Assembly: GCF_025602895.1 (NCBI RefSeq) | Contig: NW_026516203.1 | Location: 62,001 to 126,000, forward strand | From: Polychytrium aggregatum | Taxonomy: Eukaryota; Chytridiomycota; Chytridiomycetes; Polychytriales | DNA: 64,000 nucleotides | Direction: 5' to 3' | Part shown: in pieces, positions 24,952-34,622 of the stretch | Layout: each line of letters starts with the position of its first letter | Numbering within the stretch: position 1 is the first letter of the stretch | Position numbers and translations under genes: made by a program | Notes under the pieces: generated by a model | The model's input: only the letters and a program-made list of their open reading frames with translations | What the model was told of the DNA's origin: nothing | Databases searched by the model: none

Positions 24952-27324
24952 TCACTTTGGCAGCCTCCGAGTGAAGACCGCCGGTCGCTCTCCGATCTCC
25001 ACAATCGACCTGCATACTGTGATCATGTTGCGCGCCGCATTGACGTCGCGATTCCACACTGTCCGGCAGCTGGGATTCTTGCAGCTCCTGACAAAGTGGG
25101 AATTCGCAACACTGGGCGCATCGAGTCCTTCCAACCGAACTGACTCCAGGCACTTGGAGCACACTTGCGAGGTGTTGAACTCGTTCGTCGAGGCCACCTT
25201 GACGCTTCCGTGATGGTGATTGGGACGGCGTCGGTGGTGCTCGAACTGCTCAAAGTACTGAGCAAATCGCTGCCTCCGAGGGCTGGATGCATAGCCCTTG
25301 CCTTGCCGCCATGAGGCATTGCCAAAGGCGATCACCACATCGGTCCGTATCGGGGCGTGCTTCAGGACGGCCTTGCACATCCTGTCGACGGCCACTTGGC
25401 GCCTCTTGTGGCCCGTGAATCGATGGTGACGAGCCTTCTTGCCAAGGTGGAAGTCGAGCTGCACTCGCAGCTCCGGTCGCAGGACATGGGTGAGATGAGC
25501 CTTGAAAGCCTCCGAGGACGACACCTTGGGCGAGGGGGTGGTTGACATCCAGGTCTCGATGCTGAGTCGATACTTCATGGTGTTGTGCCACCTTGTGTTG
25601 GACGTATGGCCACACATGTGCTGGTAGTGACCATTGGAGAATGAGACCACCTCGTCTTGGTGGCCCGGTGCTTGGATGACCGCCGTGAAGATGGAGCCGA
25701 CTCCAGGATCGATGCCAATCCAAGTGGTCTTGTCGGGGTCTGGGTTGCCGATGTGGGCCTGGATGCGCTGCTCGGCAGTCGGAGGAGGCTCGGAGGTCTC
25801 GGTGCGATCGGTTCGACGCACAAACTTGACGAGGCCGATGGTGCATCCAATGCCATCGGTGCTGATCTCGTAGTTGAACAGCTTGTGATTGATATCCCGG
25901 TCACGGAAGAGGGAGCTACGCAGCTTGAAGCAACTGCGCCAGAGACGATCCTGGTTGTTGATGCCGTCCTCACCTTGTTCCTTGAGCTTGTCCCTGGTGA
26001 GGCCAAGGCGCTTCTTTGGACCCAGGAGCTCCCAGAGTGCGACGGTGTCAATCTTGACATACTTGGCCGTGGCAGTGCATAGAGGAACTATCGTGCACAC
26101 GGCCGGAGGAGTGTCCAGAGCGAGCTACTTGAGGGCCCAGTTGATCCTGGATGCCAGCTTGTTGATCTTGGACTTGGTGGTGCCGAGCTCAGACTTGGCC
26201 GTGGTGAACCTCTTGTCGTCGGAGGGAATGCCTTGGGTAGTGAGCTCGTCCAGCTTGGCCTGGCGCTGCAGCTCGGTGACTCGGAGGGCGGGCATGTCAC
26301 AGTCGATCCACTTGTGGACATTGTCGACCATCTTGTCTCGGGCGAGGATTCTCACATGGTGTGAGAGGCGGTGGAGGGCCCGGAAGCGGTCCTGGTCGTT
26401 GCTGTACCGAAACTCGTCCAGGACGTGGCCAAAGTCCGGGTAGAGGAACTCGAGATCGGCCTTGGGTGGAGTCTGCCCTGGTTTCTCGAAGAGCTCGAGA
26501 CAGGCCTCGATGGCTTCGTGCTTATGCTTGTTGGCTGGGAAGACGGCAGCGCAGAAGCGGCGAAGGAGTCGCCAGTAGGCCAGGTCGAGGTGGGTGGTGC
26601 AGTTGGTGGCATAGGCATTGACAGCCAGGGTGAGAAGCTGACTGTGAGCACCATCAGGCAGACGAGGGGCCGGAGGCAGGTCTGCATGTCGAGTGGTCTG
26701 GTAGTCGCGAAAGGAAGCGACCAGATGCTCGTTGTATTTCTCATTGTCCCCGGTCGGGGAGAGGGCACCGTCCTGGACGATCTTGAAGCATTGGCGGATG
26801 AAAGCAGGGGTGGACTTGGAGATGACGGGGATGGGAAGATCCTGCTCGATGCACCGGAGGATGTGCAGGTTGAGCAGCCTGGATGCCTCGAACTGGATCT
26901 GGGTCATGGCCTCGACGGTGGCCTGGATCTTGTCGCGGAGAGCGGGATTGAGACAACAGCCATCCATCGTCTGCTTGAAGCAGCTGAACTGAGGGGCGGA
27001 TGACCTTCCATCCACGAGTGGGACGACAGAGCTCTTGAGGGGCCGGTATTTGGGACATTTGCTAGTGTTGCTTCGCTCGTGATCGGTGCCATCGCACTGG
27101 CGACATCGCTTGCCGGTACTCGAGGAAGTGGATGGACCAGGCTCGGTGGGATCGACATCCATTGGATCTGCAGAAGCAGTGGTGGTGAGCGACGGAGCAA
27201 CAGAGGAACAAGCATGCGTGGGGTCAGAATACGAACCAGAGACAGGCTCCGACTGTGACTTGGCTTTCTTGGGCCTGGGTGGCCGAGGCTGGCCATCACC
27301 GGTACCCTTACGCTTCGGAGGCAT
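24952..27324 (-). pseudogene. Fanzor (eukaryotic TnpB-like) RNA-guided nuclease with one in-frame TAG
   Basis: One frame from ATG 27324 (MPPKRKGTGDG) to 24952, 790 codons, interrupted only by TAG at 26127-26125. N-terminal part: basic NLS-like PKRK and RPPRPKKAK, and a zinc knuckle C-RQ-C-x4-H-x7-C. A helical region of about 250 residues follows. After the TAG come the WED-like KIDTVALWELL, then RuvC-I TWIGIDPGVGSIF with the first catalytic Asp. The RuvC-II position reads VVIAFGNASW with no Glu. An alternative Glu sits in STNEFNTSQVCSKC, which runs into a CxxC...CxxxxC zinc finger (SCKNPSC), and RuvC-III is NRDVNAARNM with the last Asp. These are TnpB/Fanzor hallmarks; the family makes RNA-guided cuts. 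With the TAG the product stops before the nuclease, so this is a decaying copy unless the codon is read through. No GT-AG intron that restores the downstream frame is evident. Confidence 0.9.
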
Positions 27325-27570
27325 GGGGGCAGAGAATGCTGGATGCCTGCCAGTGGTACTGGTCAGAGCAGAGACTTTTTTATCGTACAATAGCGCGAAT
27401 GATCAGATCAAGGCGAGATGAGGGAAGAAAGCAGCAGGACGAAGGTGTGGCATTTATACCCGAGAGCAGGAGCCCGTCTGTGCGGGCTGGTTGGGGAAGT
27501 GACCCTGTTCAAAAATCGCCGAGAGGTTCAAGCCAGGGATGTGAACGTGAAAATGGCGGCGTGATTGGGG

Positions 27571-27632
27571 AGCTCAACCCCAAATTGGAGGAACTCAACC
27601 CCAAATCGGTGGGGACTCAATCCCAAAGAAGT
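27571..27632. repeat. Three 21-bp imperfect direct repeats at the transposase-Fanzor junction
   Basis: Units around actcaaccccaaatcgg at 27571, 27592 and 27613. They lie exactly where the transposase frame is cut off after its catalytic Glu motif, so they may mark the join between the two modules. Confidence 0.8.
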
Positions 27633-28399
27633 TCTCGATGGGATTGAAGTCGGGCGAGGCAGGTGGGGTGAAGATCACTGACCATCCTCGGCGCTCGATG
27701 CAGTCCAGGACAGCCATTGTCTCGTGCATGCTGACATTGTCCATCACAACCACAGAGTCGTCTGGGAAGCTCGCTCGCTCAAAGAACTCGACCATCGAGT
27801 GTGTCTTGAATGATGTGGGGATGTACATGCGATGCAGCACACCAGAGTGGTTGATTGCAAATGCAGCCGAGACAGACTTGTGTTTCATGTGATTGCGCTG
27901 GCGAAGCGGAGCACCCTTCGGTGAGTATCCGTAAAGAGGAAAAATGGATCTCCTGATCCCCGTCTCATCGACAAAAACGAATCGTCGTGGGTCGATGGAG
28001 CGGACCTGGTCCCTGAACTGTGCCACTCGCTCATCCAGTCGCTTGGACTTGTAGAGGTGTGTTGCTCTCTTGTGTGAGACCTGCTCGCTGGATGGCAGTG
28101 TGGCAGAGTGAGAGTGATACTTTCCTCTGGAGGATGGACTCGAGCTTGCATCGCAACACAGGACCAGTCTGGAACGGGTCCTGTTCAATCAGGGTGCGAA
28201 TGACTGGACATGCCTGCTCGAAGAAAGTGGATCTGCGAGCTGGGACTCTGGGTGGGTCATCCAGCTTGCATCCTCGGTGCCATCGATGGATGGTGCTCTT
28301 GGATACACTGAATATGGAGGCGACCTTACGCAGGCTATGGATGAGGGCGTAGCATCGCAATGCGGCGGTGCGAAAGTCGGATGTGTGGCGAATGGTCAT
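27595..28399 (-). pseudogene. Tc1/mariner-family DDE transposase remnant
   Basis: Starts at ATG 28399 (MTIRHTSDFR), 57 bp inside the right inverted repeat. The N-terminal half has a homeodomain-like HTH (LRKVASIFSVSKSTIHRW) and the linker region. The frame is then lost around 28070-28100. The second half, in another frame, carries the three catalytic motifs: FVFVDETG (Asp1), VVVMDNVSMH (Asp2) and PDFNPIENFF (Glu). The protein is truncated immediately after the Glu motif and runs into the 21-bp repeats. A frameshift plus the missing C-terminal about 30 residues make it inactive in cis. Movement of this copy would need a related transposase supplied in trans. Confidence 0.88.
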
Positions 28400-28455
28400 G
28401 GCCAGCGCGCGATAACATTGGGTAACAAAATATTCGATGAATGGTCAAAAACCCG

Positions 28456-28470
28456 GGTGTCCCGTTTTTT
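28456..28470 (-). repeat. Right terminal inverted repeat
   Basis: Reverse complement is aaaaaacgggacacc, identical to the left repeat over 15 bp. A TA follows at 28470-28471. The host gene stop codon begins at 28526. Confidence 0.85.
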
Positions 28471-28523
28471 ATTGGATCGCCCGTAAACACATACGGCCAT
28501 GATTCTCAGGCCGGCCATCGGAT

Positions 28524-31199
28524 CTATTGCTTGAACCACTTGGGCCGCCAGTCCTTGCGCGAGGATCCGTCCCCCAGAGATGTCTGCGAGCCGCCCTGTG
28601 AGCCGCCCTGTCTGCGCTGCCTGGCAGCTTCGTCGCCATGGCGGTCGTCCTGATCATCATCTTCTGGCGACGCCGCCACACCAACCGAGTCCACCTGCAT
28701 CGCTGAGGCACTGCTTCCTGCGCCGACTCTGGGCTCATCGGGCAGCGGGAAAGGCTCCATCCTGGCGAGATAGTCGGCGGATAGATAGGGGCCGTCTGCG
28801 CAGCCGTTGAGGTTCACGGGTCAATCATAGAGACACTCGGGTCAGCAACATCATCAAGGCAGTTCGGAGTGTGGTCGGACCGAGCGCTTGGCAATCATCA
28901 ACGCCCAGCTGGCATGATCTGTTGGCATCCGACTCAATGCGCTCTTACCAGAGGGCCCGTCGGTCCAGTGGAAGTGTACGATGCTGGCTGGGGAGAGTTG
29001 CGCTGTCCAGAAAGTCTCGCTTGGGCTCAAGTTCCGGTGGGGAGGTGTCGCCACGAGATGGAATGCCCGACCGGACACTGCGAGGGCGGCCTCCAGGACC
29101 TTGAAGAGTTCCGAAACCGGCTCCACAGAGCGGAAGGTTGCCTGGAGGATGCTGCGGTCCATGAAGCGCACACGCACCAAGGTCTGCCATACCGGCTGCT
29201 GGTTAGCTTCTGGGCAGGTCGAGCGACACGCTTGTCCATCTGCACTCGCATTGAGCAGATCAATGCGATCCGGAGCGCATCAGCCCCTCTTTCAGTCAGC
29301 AGGTGAAAGGTCGGCACACGCACCTTTGGGTATTTTTGCATCTTGGCCTCCATCTCTTTCTCCCGGATGTATCGGGTTTTGAGCGGGGCGTTTTCGTGCT
29401 CCTGGCGATGCTGCTTGGCCGAATCGTAGATTTGCTTCAGCTCGACAGAGGTCAGCGTGAAGAACGAGTCGGGAAGATCGACTGGCGGCACGACACGGCG
29501 AACGAGGGTTAATATGACGGGTGCGGGCGAAGGATGCAATATGCACGCATTTGAGATGCGCCAGAGCTCTGTGGTTCGCCATCACAAGCCTGCCACAGCA
29601 AGCAGATGCCCTGGCACCCCAGATCTTCTCTCGTTTCCTGCAGCCTGCTTACTCTTGGCATGGCTCGTGTAGCCTTCCGGAGGTGGGGCGAAAACCTTGA
29701 TATCTCGGTTAAACACCGCAGGCTTGTCCTCAACAGCTGCCTGTGAAGATGGGATTGTACCATCGCAGTCAGCACTGTGTCCCGCCCGCCAATACACCGG
29801 GTTGCAAAAATGTGGGTACCTCAGTCATGTCCGTGTCGAGCGGCTGGTCAGCGACTTGGAGCTCAGTCGGCGGCTGGGCTGCGGCAACGGGGTGCTGCTG
29901 TGGAATAACAGCCTGCTGCTCCACCGACGATGCGGCGTTGACTGGCTGGGTGGCCAGAGTCGGAGACGGCAGGGCTGCTGCGGGTGCTGATTCGACAGCG
30001 GGAGGGGCCTCGGACACCGATGCGTTCTCGGAAGCAAGATTCGCCATCGGACCACCAGCAGCAACTGGTGCAGTAGCGGGGGCAGCAGCGGGTGCCGTGG
30101 CGACAATCTCCTGGAGCGCACTCTCCAGAGTTTGCTGCGTGTACTTGAACAGCACACGGATGACGGTGTTGCCAGAGGAGATTCCGGCGCTCAGCAGAGT
30201 TGTGTTTTGGAGCGCCGCGATCGTTGAAAACTGTGGTTGAGATCCAACTTGTTCAGCATATACCCGAACCGTTCAGCATATACCCGAGCCGTTCAGCACA
30301 AGGCCCGAGATCCAGGTACGGGATACTTCGCACTGATGGCTCGATCGAGCCAATGCACGCCGGCAGCGACGGAAACTGGCGCTCGACATACCTCCTGGTT
30401 CATCAGAATGCAAACCGGGATCATGTAGACAGGGGTTTTCTTGCGGATATCGATCCCAAAGAAGCCAGATTTTTCGGGTGTCGGGATACCTGTCCGGGTC
30501 GTCAGCACCAGCGAGCTGGATGGCCGGGATTGTGCACGTTACTGGCCATGTCGGACACCACCGGAGCAGTCGACATAATAGCTGGCTGGACTAGAGTGCT
30601 GGGCAGGTCTGTTGCCTCTCTGCAGCTCAAGCTCGCGCCTGGAGCCACTTACCCTCCAGACTTGCTCTCAAAGTGCGAGAGGATATCCCAAAGCGTCGTG
30701 GACAGCGTAAACTTGCCGACCAGGCGGCTGCCGTCGTCGAGCTGGAGAGCGATTGTCACTTCGGAAGCTGAAGATGGAGGGAGACGGCGGTGTCAGCAAC
30801 GCCAATGCAGCATCATTCGTTTTCTTGCCCAAGAGTGACAGCGATGTGAATGCGCCCAACATGCAAGGTCATCGCTGGTCGAGGTGGAGGGGGCAGCTCC
30901 AGACGGAAGCCTGTGCCTCGTCCTATCAGCAAGATCACCCCGAGCACACACTTACTCGGCAGCGGCCGGGCGTTGGTCGAGGACGCAACCAGAGACAGCT
31001 TGGCGGAAGCAGGGAGGTTGGCGAACCGGACCGACAACGAGGGATCGAGGATCTTCTTGTTGTATTTGAGGGCAAACTGCTCCTCGCTCAAGCCAAACTG
31101 CTGGCAGGCCTGCGACAGGATCGACCGGACCGACATGGCGGGGGTGGTCTTGACTGTGAGCTTGCGAAACTCGTGCTCGACAATGACGCTGGAGGACAT
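28524..31199 (-). CDS. TUG/ASPSCR1 (yeast Ubx4)-like UBX-cofactor protein
   Basis: A multi-exon gene from ATG 31199 (MSSSVIVEHEFRKLTV) to stop 28524. The N-terminal ubiquitin-like TUG domain is LKYNKKILDPSLSVRFANLP. The following Ala/Pro-rich section contains VLFKYTQQTLESALQEI. Then come NRDIKVFAPP, the linker LPDSFFTLTSVELKQIYDSA and KTRYIREKEMEAKMQKYPKV. The UBX fold is VRVRFMDRSILQATFRS ... FHLVATPPHRNL ... SPASIVHFHW, and the end is basic KDWRPKWFKQ. This order is that of human ASPSCR1 and yeast Ubx4, which bind the p97/Cdc48 ATPase and act in ER-associated degradation and membrane traffic. An intron carries a short repeat (tcagcatatacccgagccgt type) near 30254-30295. Its 3' end is 54 bp from the Fanzor transposon. 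Confidence 0.85.
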
Positions 31200-31547
31200 G
31201 GATGCAGGTGCAGGCGATCGGGAGAGACGGATGCGACGATGACGGCGATGATGGTGATGGCGATGGTGGAGCCGGCGGTGCGATTGGCGATGGTGGCAGG
31301 ACCAGCACCATGGATCGGCTGGAGCCGGATCGAGGGCACGCCAGGGTGTGCGACCAGGGTCGCAGGCGAGGACCAGCGAGGTGCTTCTCGGCGACGCTCT
31401 CGCTGGGCAGTCGCTCTCGCTCGGATGTCTGTTGTTTGTGTGCGCGCAAGAAGCCTTGCTTGTCCAAATGCCGCAATCGCAACATTGCATCGATCATCAC
31501 CAGCATCTGAAGCATTGTCTCCTGCATCGCCTTTGGATATATCGATC
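31200..31547. promoter_or_regulatory. Divergent promoter region of TUG-like and TMEM42-like genes
   Basis: About 350 bp separate the two start codons, so this segment must serve both. It contains short GATGGCGATG-type repeats (31230-31270). No specific binding site recognised. Confidence 0.5.
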
Positions 31548-32141
31548 ATGTCCAGCAGCTCGCCCAAGGCGGCCCTGTCCCATGCACACAGCTACCTGCC
31601 GTTGGCCCTTCTCGCCGGTCTCTGCGGCGCCCTGGCCTCGGTGTCGGCCAAGCTGGCATCGCTGTCGTCGCCGACATCGTCACTCGTCCACTCGGCCCTC
31701 TGTCTGGCCTTCAACACCGCCAAAGCATGTGCCCAGGATGGATCCGAGGGCCTCGTTTACTACATCGATCTGGAGCGAGCCCTGCGACTGCTCTCGGGCG
31801 CCTCGGTGCTGCTCTGGAACGCCCTCATGTGGATGTCCTTCACCAAGGCCCTATGCCTGTCGTCGTCGTCGGTACAGGCCACCGTGGCCTCGACTGCCGC
31901 CAACCTGTGCGGATCGGTAAGACAGCATTCCCTCGTCTGCGCTCGCCTCATCGTCTGCGCCGCATTTCTCTGGCCAGTTCGTCTCACACCCGGCCCTCTG
32001 GCTTCTTCCACACAGGCGGTTGTTGGGCAGATCCTCTTTCGCGACTCGCTATCGCTCCAGTGGTGGTGCGGCGCCTCGCTGGTTGTTGTTGGGACGATGC
32101 TAATGAGCCACGGCCAAGCCAAGAAACTCAAGTCGGACTGA
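31548..32141 (+). CDS. TMEM42/EamA-like small membrane protein
   Basis: Exons 31548-31916 and 32016-32141, phase-0 GTAAGA...CAG intron of 99 bp, give 164 residues. Four to five hydrophobic helices are visible: LALLAGLCGALASVSAKLA, the central ALRLLSGASVLLWNALMWM, the SSVQATVASTAANLCGS segment and a C-terminal WWCGASLVVVGTMLMS. The pattern of small residues, VVGQILFRDSLSLQWW and the length match TMEM42, a half-size relative of EamA/DMT transporters. Such proteins lie in internal membranes; the transport role is not established. Translating through the intron also stays open, which could mislead a gene finder, but the spliced form restores the family signature. Confidence 0.72.
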   Translation: MSSSSPKAALSHAHSYLPLALLAGLCGALASVSAKLASLSSPTSSLVHSALCLAFNTAKACAQDGSEGLVYYIDLERALRLLSGASVLLWNALMWMSFTKALCLSSSSVQATVASTAANLCGSVRQHSLVCARLIVCAAFLWPVRLTPGPLASSTQAVVGQILFRDSLSLQWWCGASLVVVGTMLMSHGQAKKLKSD

Positions 32142-32820
32142 GGACTCGGGCTCGAAACAACGGTCGCCACATGCGGGCATGCTGGGAATCCCCTTGGGGC
32201 TACTGCATGATGCCGCGGATCCGAGACAGCATCAGTTGGACAGTGGACTGTATCTCGTTCCCACGGAGGCTCGAACAATGTCACGGTCCTCGGCGATTTT
32301 CTGGGGACCAACTGGTCTCATTCCGCAGTGTATATCTATTTCCTTGTTTCTTTCCTCCATTCTCGCTTTCGGGCCATAGGTTGTGGGCGGGAGCTTTGGC
32401 AAGCCGACACACTCTCTGGTGAATGGCACACGCCCTGTTGCTCTGAGGAAGCAGCGTCTCAATATCCCACGATCGATTCCGATGGGTTTGGAGGTTGCAG
32501 TCACTCCGTGACCGAGGCATCCGACTCCACTTGCGCTGCGGTCGGGTCTGAGTGCAGTCGGTATCGCAGTCGGTATCGCAGTCGGTATCGCAGAGGCCAC
32601 GGGCGATGGCGATGGCGATGGCGATGGCGATGGCGATCCATTCAGTGGGGTATTCGATACGTGACGCAGCATTCATGTTGATGTTTGCCGCCACAATCGG
32701 GAGTGAAAAATGGGAGTGGAGGCGGAGTGGTACGAGACAGTGTCAGCACTCAGGGCAGCTCAGTTGTTTTCCAGCAGCGAGGGCAGCAGACGCACCGCCG
32801 ATAGAGTCTGCGACCGAGCC
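32142..32820. other. Intergenic with two coding-like microsatellites
   Basis: No gene supported. It holds (CAGTCGGTATCG)n at about 32556-32594 and (GATGGC)n at about 32603-32638. Both keep reading frames open and give repetitive spurious peptides on both strands. Confidence 0.8.
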
Positions 32821-33774
32821 TCACTTGTCCCAGGGGTAGTTGATAAAGACTGTAGTTTGGCCAACTCGCCGCAGAGCCCCACCTTCGGCCGGAGGCGGCA
32901 CTATCCTTCGAACCACCACCGAGTCCTCCGAATCGTATTCTGTGGGCTCCATCAGCAGCGCGACCCGCTTTGCGCTTGACCCAAACAGCGTATGGCTGCC
33001 CTTGTTGATGGAGAGGCCTTCGGCTGCTGTTGAAAGCAAATCGTCGTCCTCTTCCTCGTTCACGCGCACGAGTCGGCTGAAGCGGTTGAAGAGCCCGCCC
33101 GGCGGTCGTCCGCCTGCGGGCGTGGGAGCAGGTGAGCTCTGTTCGGATGAGCTTGTGACAGGCGGCTTGGATTTGCCTGGCAGGACACTCTGGAGTGCCG
33201 AGAGTGTTCTGAGCTTGCTCTTATCCTTCCGGATCGACGAGTCCTTGGTGCGCAGAAACGACGGACTTCCGAGTCCGAGGCGATGCTTCTTGGGGCTTGC
33301 GGCGGCGTCTGCTGTATCTGAGGCAAGGAATGCATAGAGAAAGCCGCAGTTGTCGATCAGTGCGGCTGGTCCGCAGAGTTCATGCATGTTGCTGCATATC
33401 CTTTGGTGGAGTGAAGAGCCCAGTATCAATGGGCTGCATGCATCTGCCCGATCAATGTAGGGCTGCGCCTACCTTTCGGGGCAGCTTGCTTGGACAGTAC
33501 ATCCCACTGAGGGTCGCACACAACACTAGTGAGTCCGAGCGACTTGAGGGTCTCTGAGTGGATACGTGGAGGACGGAAGAGAATAGAATGGAGTGAGTGG
33601 GGCGGAAAAGGGTGTAACAGAATGGGTCAGAGCGAACGAAGTGTGCTTTGGCGAGAATGAGCTCGCTCGGAGGCACGCCGTTTGCGATTGACGACATTTG
33701 ATCGGCCAGTGTGCTCCCGATCGAAGGGCCAGGCTCATACCCATGCTTCGGTATTCGAACGTCACTGCCAGCAT
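32821..33774 (-). CDS. Unidentified protein, 3' exons
   Basis: Two or three coding segments are plausible. One (about 33774-33690) reads SPMLAVTFEYRSMGMSLALR. A second (about 33560-33470) reads LGLTSVVCDPQWDVLSKQ and ends at a GTAGGC donor. The last (about 33400-32821) reads NMHELCGPAALIDNCGFLYAFL, then a Ser/Lys-rich stretch, GGRPPGGLFNRFSRLVR, and ends TTVFINYPWDK. The codon texture and the conserved-looking N- and C-terminal blocks suggest a real protein, perhaps a complex subunit with a disordered middle. I do not recognise the family. It could be the 3' part of the gene at 33762-34622, but I could not find phase-consistent junctions. Confidence 0.45.
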
Positions 33775-34622
33775 CGGCGAGTCGTCGAGGTTTTCAAAGT
33801 ATATGCTCTTGGCAGGAACCGACGCGCGATTGACGATATCACCGAGCCTGGCCCGACAACGAGAGCGTCGCTCAGGTTAACAATACCGACGACGATGCTG
33901 CTGTCGCTGACCAGCCAGTGCCGCTCGTCCGGACGCATTCCATTCGTGCCGTAGGCGCCCTCGGCACTTGCAGCAGCAGCGCTGGATGCGCAACGAAGCA
34001 CCCACTTGGTCAGATGGCTGATTTGCGAGGCGCTCTGGACGAGCTTGGGAACAATGCGGCTGTCCTCGTCCACTTCCATGCACGGCGCGCCGTCGACAGT
34101 TTTGGTGACCATGATCCGGTAAAACTCGACCCGGATCGTTCCAAAGGCGCTCAGATCCTGCAGTCCCTCGCTGACGTCGAGCATGTGTGCGTCTCCATCG
34201 AGGTCTCGCTGGCGGCGGTCGCGAGCATCGGGATCAGCATGCGGATGGGCCACCCGGCGAAGCCGAGCAATGTCCTCCAGCTCCTGCGGGCTTGAGAAGA
34301 AAAACGGCTGGATTTTCCTGCCCTCGGTCGTGACGGCCCGGCCCTCGATCGTGACGTGCTCAAGGAGCGGCAGGTGCGAGCGGTTGTGTAGGACGCCGTC
34401 GACAAAGGTGTGGATGGCGATGCTGCTGTCGCTGCTGGTTTCGTAGGAGAGATTGGCGGCCTTGACGATGAACCGGACGTTGGTCTCGGACGGAATGTAG
34501 ACGGTGACGGTCTTGGAGGCCTCGACCGAGTCGTCCACGACGGGGCTGTATTCGGGCAGAGGAGCCCCCGTGGCCTGGACGGCGGTGTGGATGAAGACCG
34601 AAAACTGGCCGAGCCTGGGCAT
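33762..34622 (-). CDS. DUF7918-like fungal protein
   Basis: From ATG 34622 (MPRLGQFSVFIHTAV) the frame runs 286 residues. The beta-rich N-terminal half (PLPEYSPVVD, VTVYIPSETNVRFIVKAANL, IAIHTFVDGVLHNRSHL, RKIQPFFFSS) resembles the fungal DUF7918 fold, a domain common in chytrids and basidiomycetes with no known function. It is followed by GTIRVEFYRIMV. After about residue 240 the frame may leave the true exon, because another frame (RASVPAKSIYFENLDDSP) becomes plausible. The 5' flank carries imperfect repeats. The domain assignment is from pattern only. Confidence 0.5.
   Translation of the reverse strand: MPRLGQFSVFIHTAVQATGAPLPEYSPVVDDSVEASKTVTVYIPSETNVRFIVKAANLSYETSSDSSIAIHTFVDGVLHNRSHLPLLEHVTIEGRAVTTEGRKIQPFFFSSPQELEDIARLRRVAHPHADPDARDRRQRDLDGDAHMLDVSEGLQDLSAFGTIRVEFYRIMVTKTVDGAPCMEVDEDSRIVPKLVQSASQISHLTKWVLRCASSAAAASAEGAYGTNGMRPDERHWLVSDSSIVVGIVNLSDALVVGPGSVISSIARRFLPRAYTLKTSTTRRCWQ

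Larger units (their letters stand above)
24867..28470 (-). mobile_element. Composite Tc1/mariner-Fanzor transposon with perfect 15-bp terminal inverted repeats
   Basis: The unit is bounded by aaaaaacgggacacc at 24867-24881 and its exact reverse complement at 28456-28470. Inside, both reading on minus, are a Tc1/mariner-type DDE transposase remnant (28399-27595) and a Fanzor gene (27324-24952). On the right a TA dinucleotide (28470-28471) abuts or overlaps the inverted repeat, as expected for Tc1/mariner integration. On the left the equivalent position reads AA, so the TA duplication is not intact. The element sits 54 bp beyond the TUG stop codon and 0.5 kb upstream of the F-box start. Fanzor genes are known to ride in several eukaryotic DNA transposon types, including mariner. 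The arrangement here is seen directly; common mobility is inference. Confidence 0.85.

Noticed and set aside
26085-26126. A 41-bp GT...AG intron removing the Fanzor TAG
   Set aside because: Splicing it would shift the downstream RuvC half out of frame, so it does not explain the stop codon.
31548-32141. Unspliced 5'-extended version of the TMEM42-like ORF (from 30753)
   Set aside because: The upstream part is antisense to the TUG-like gene; the ATG at 31548 and the 99-bp intron restore the family pattern.
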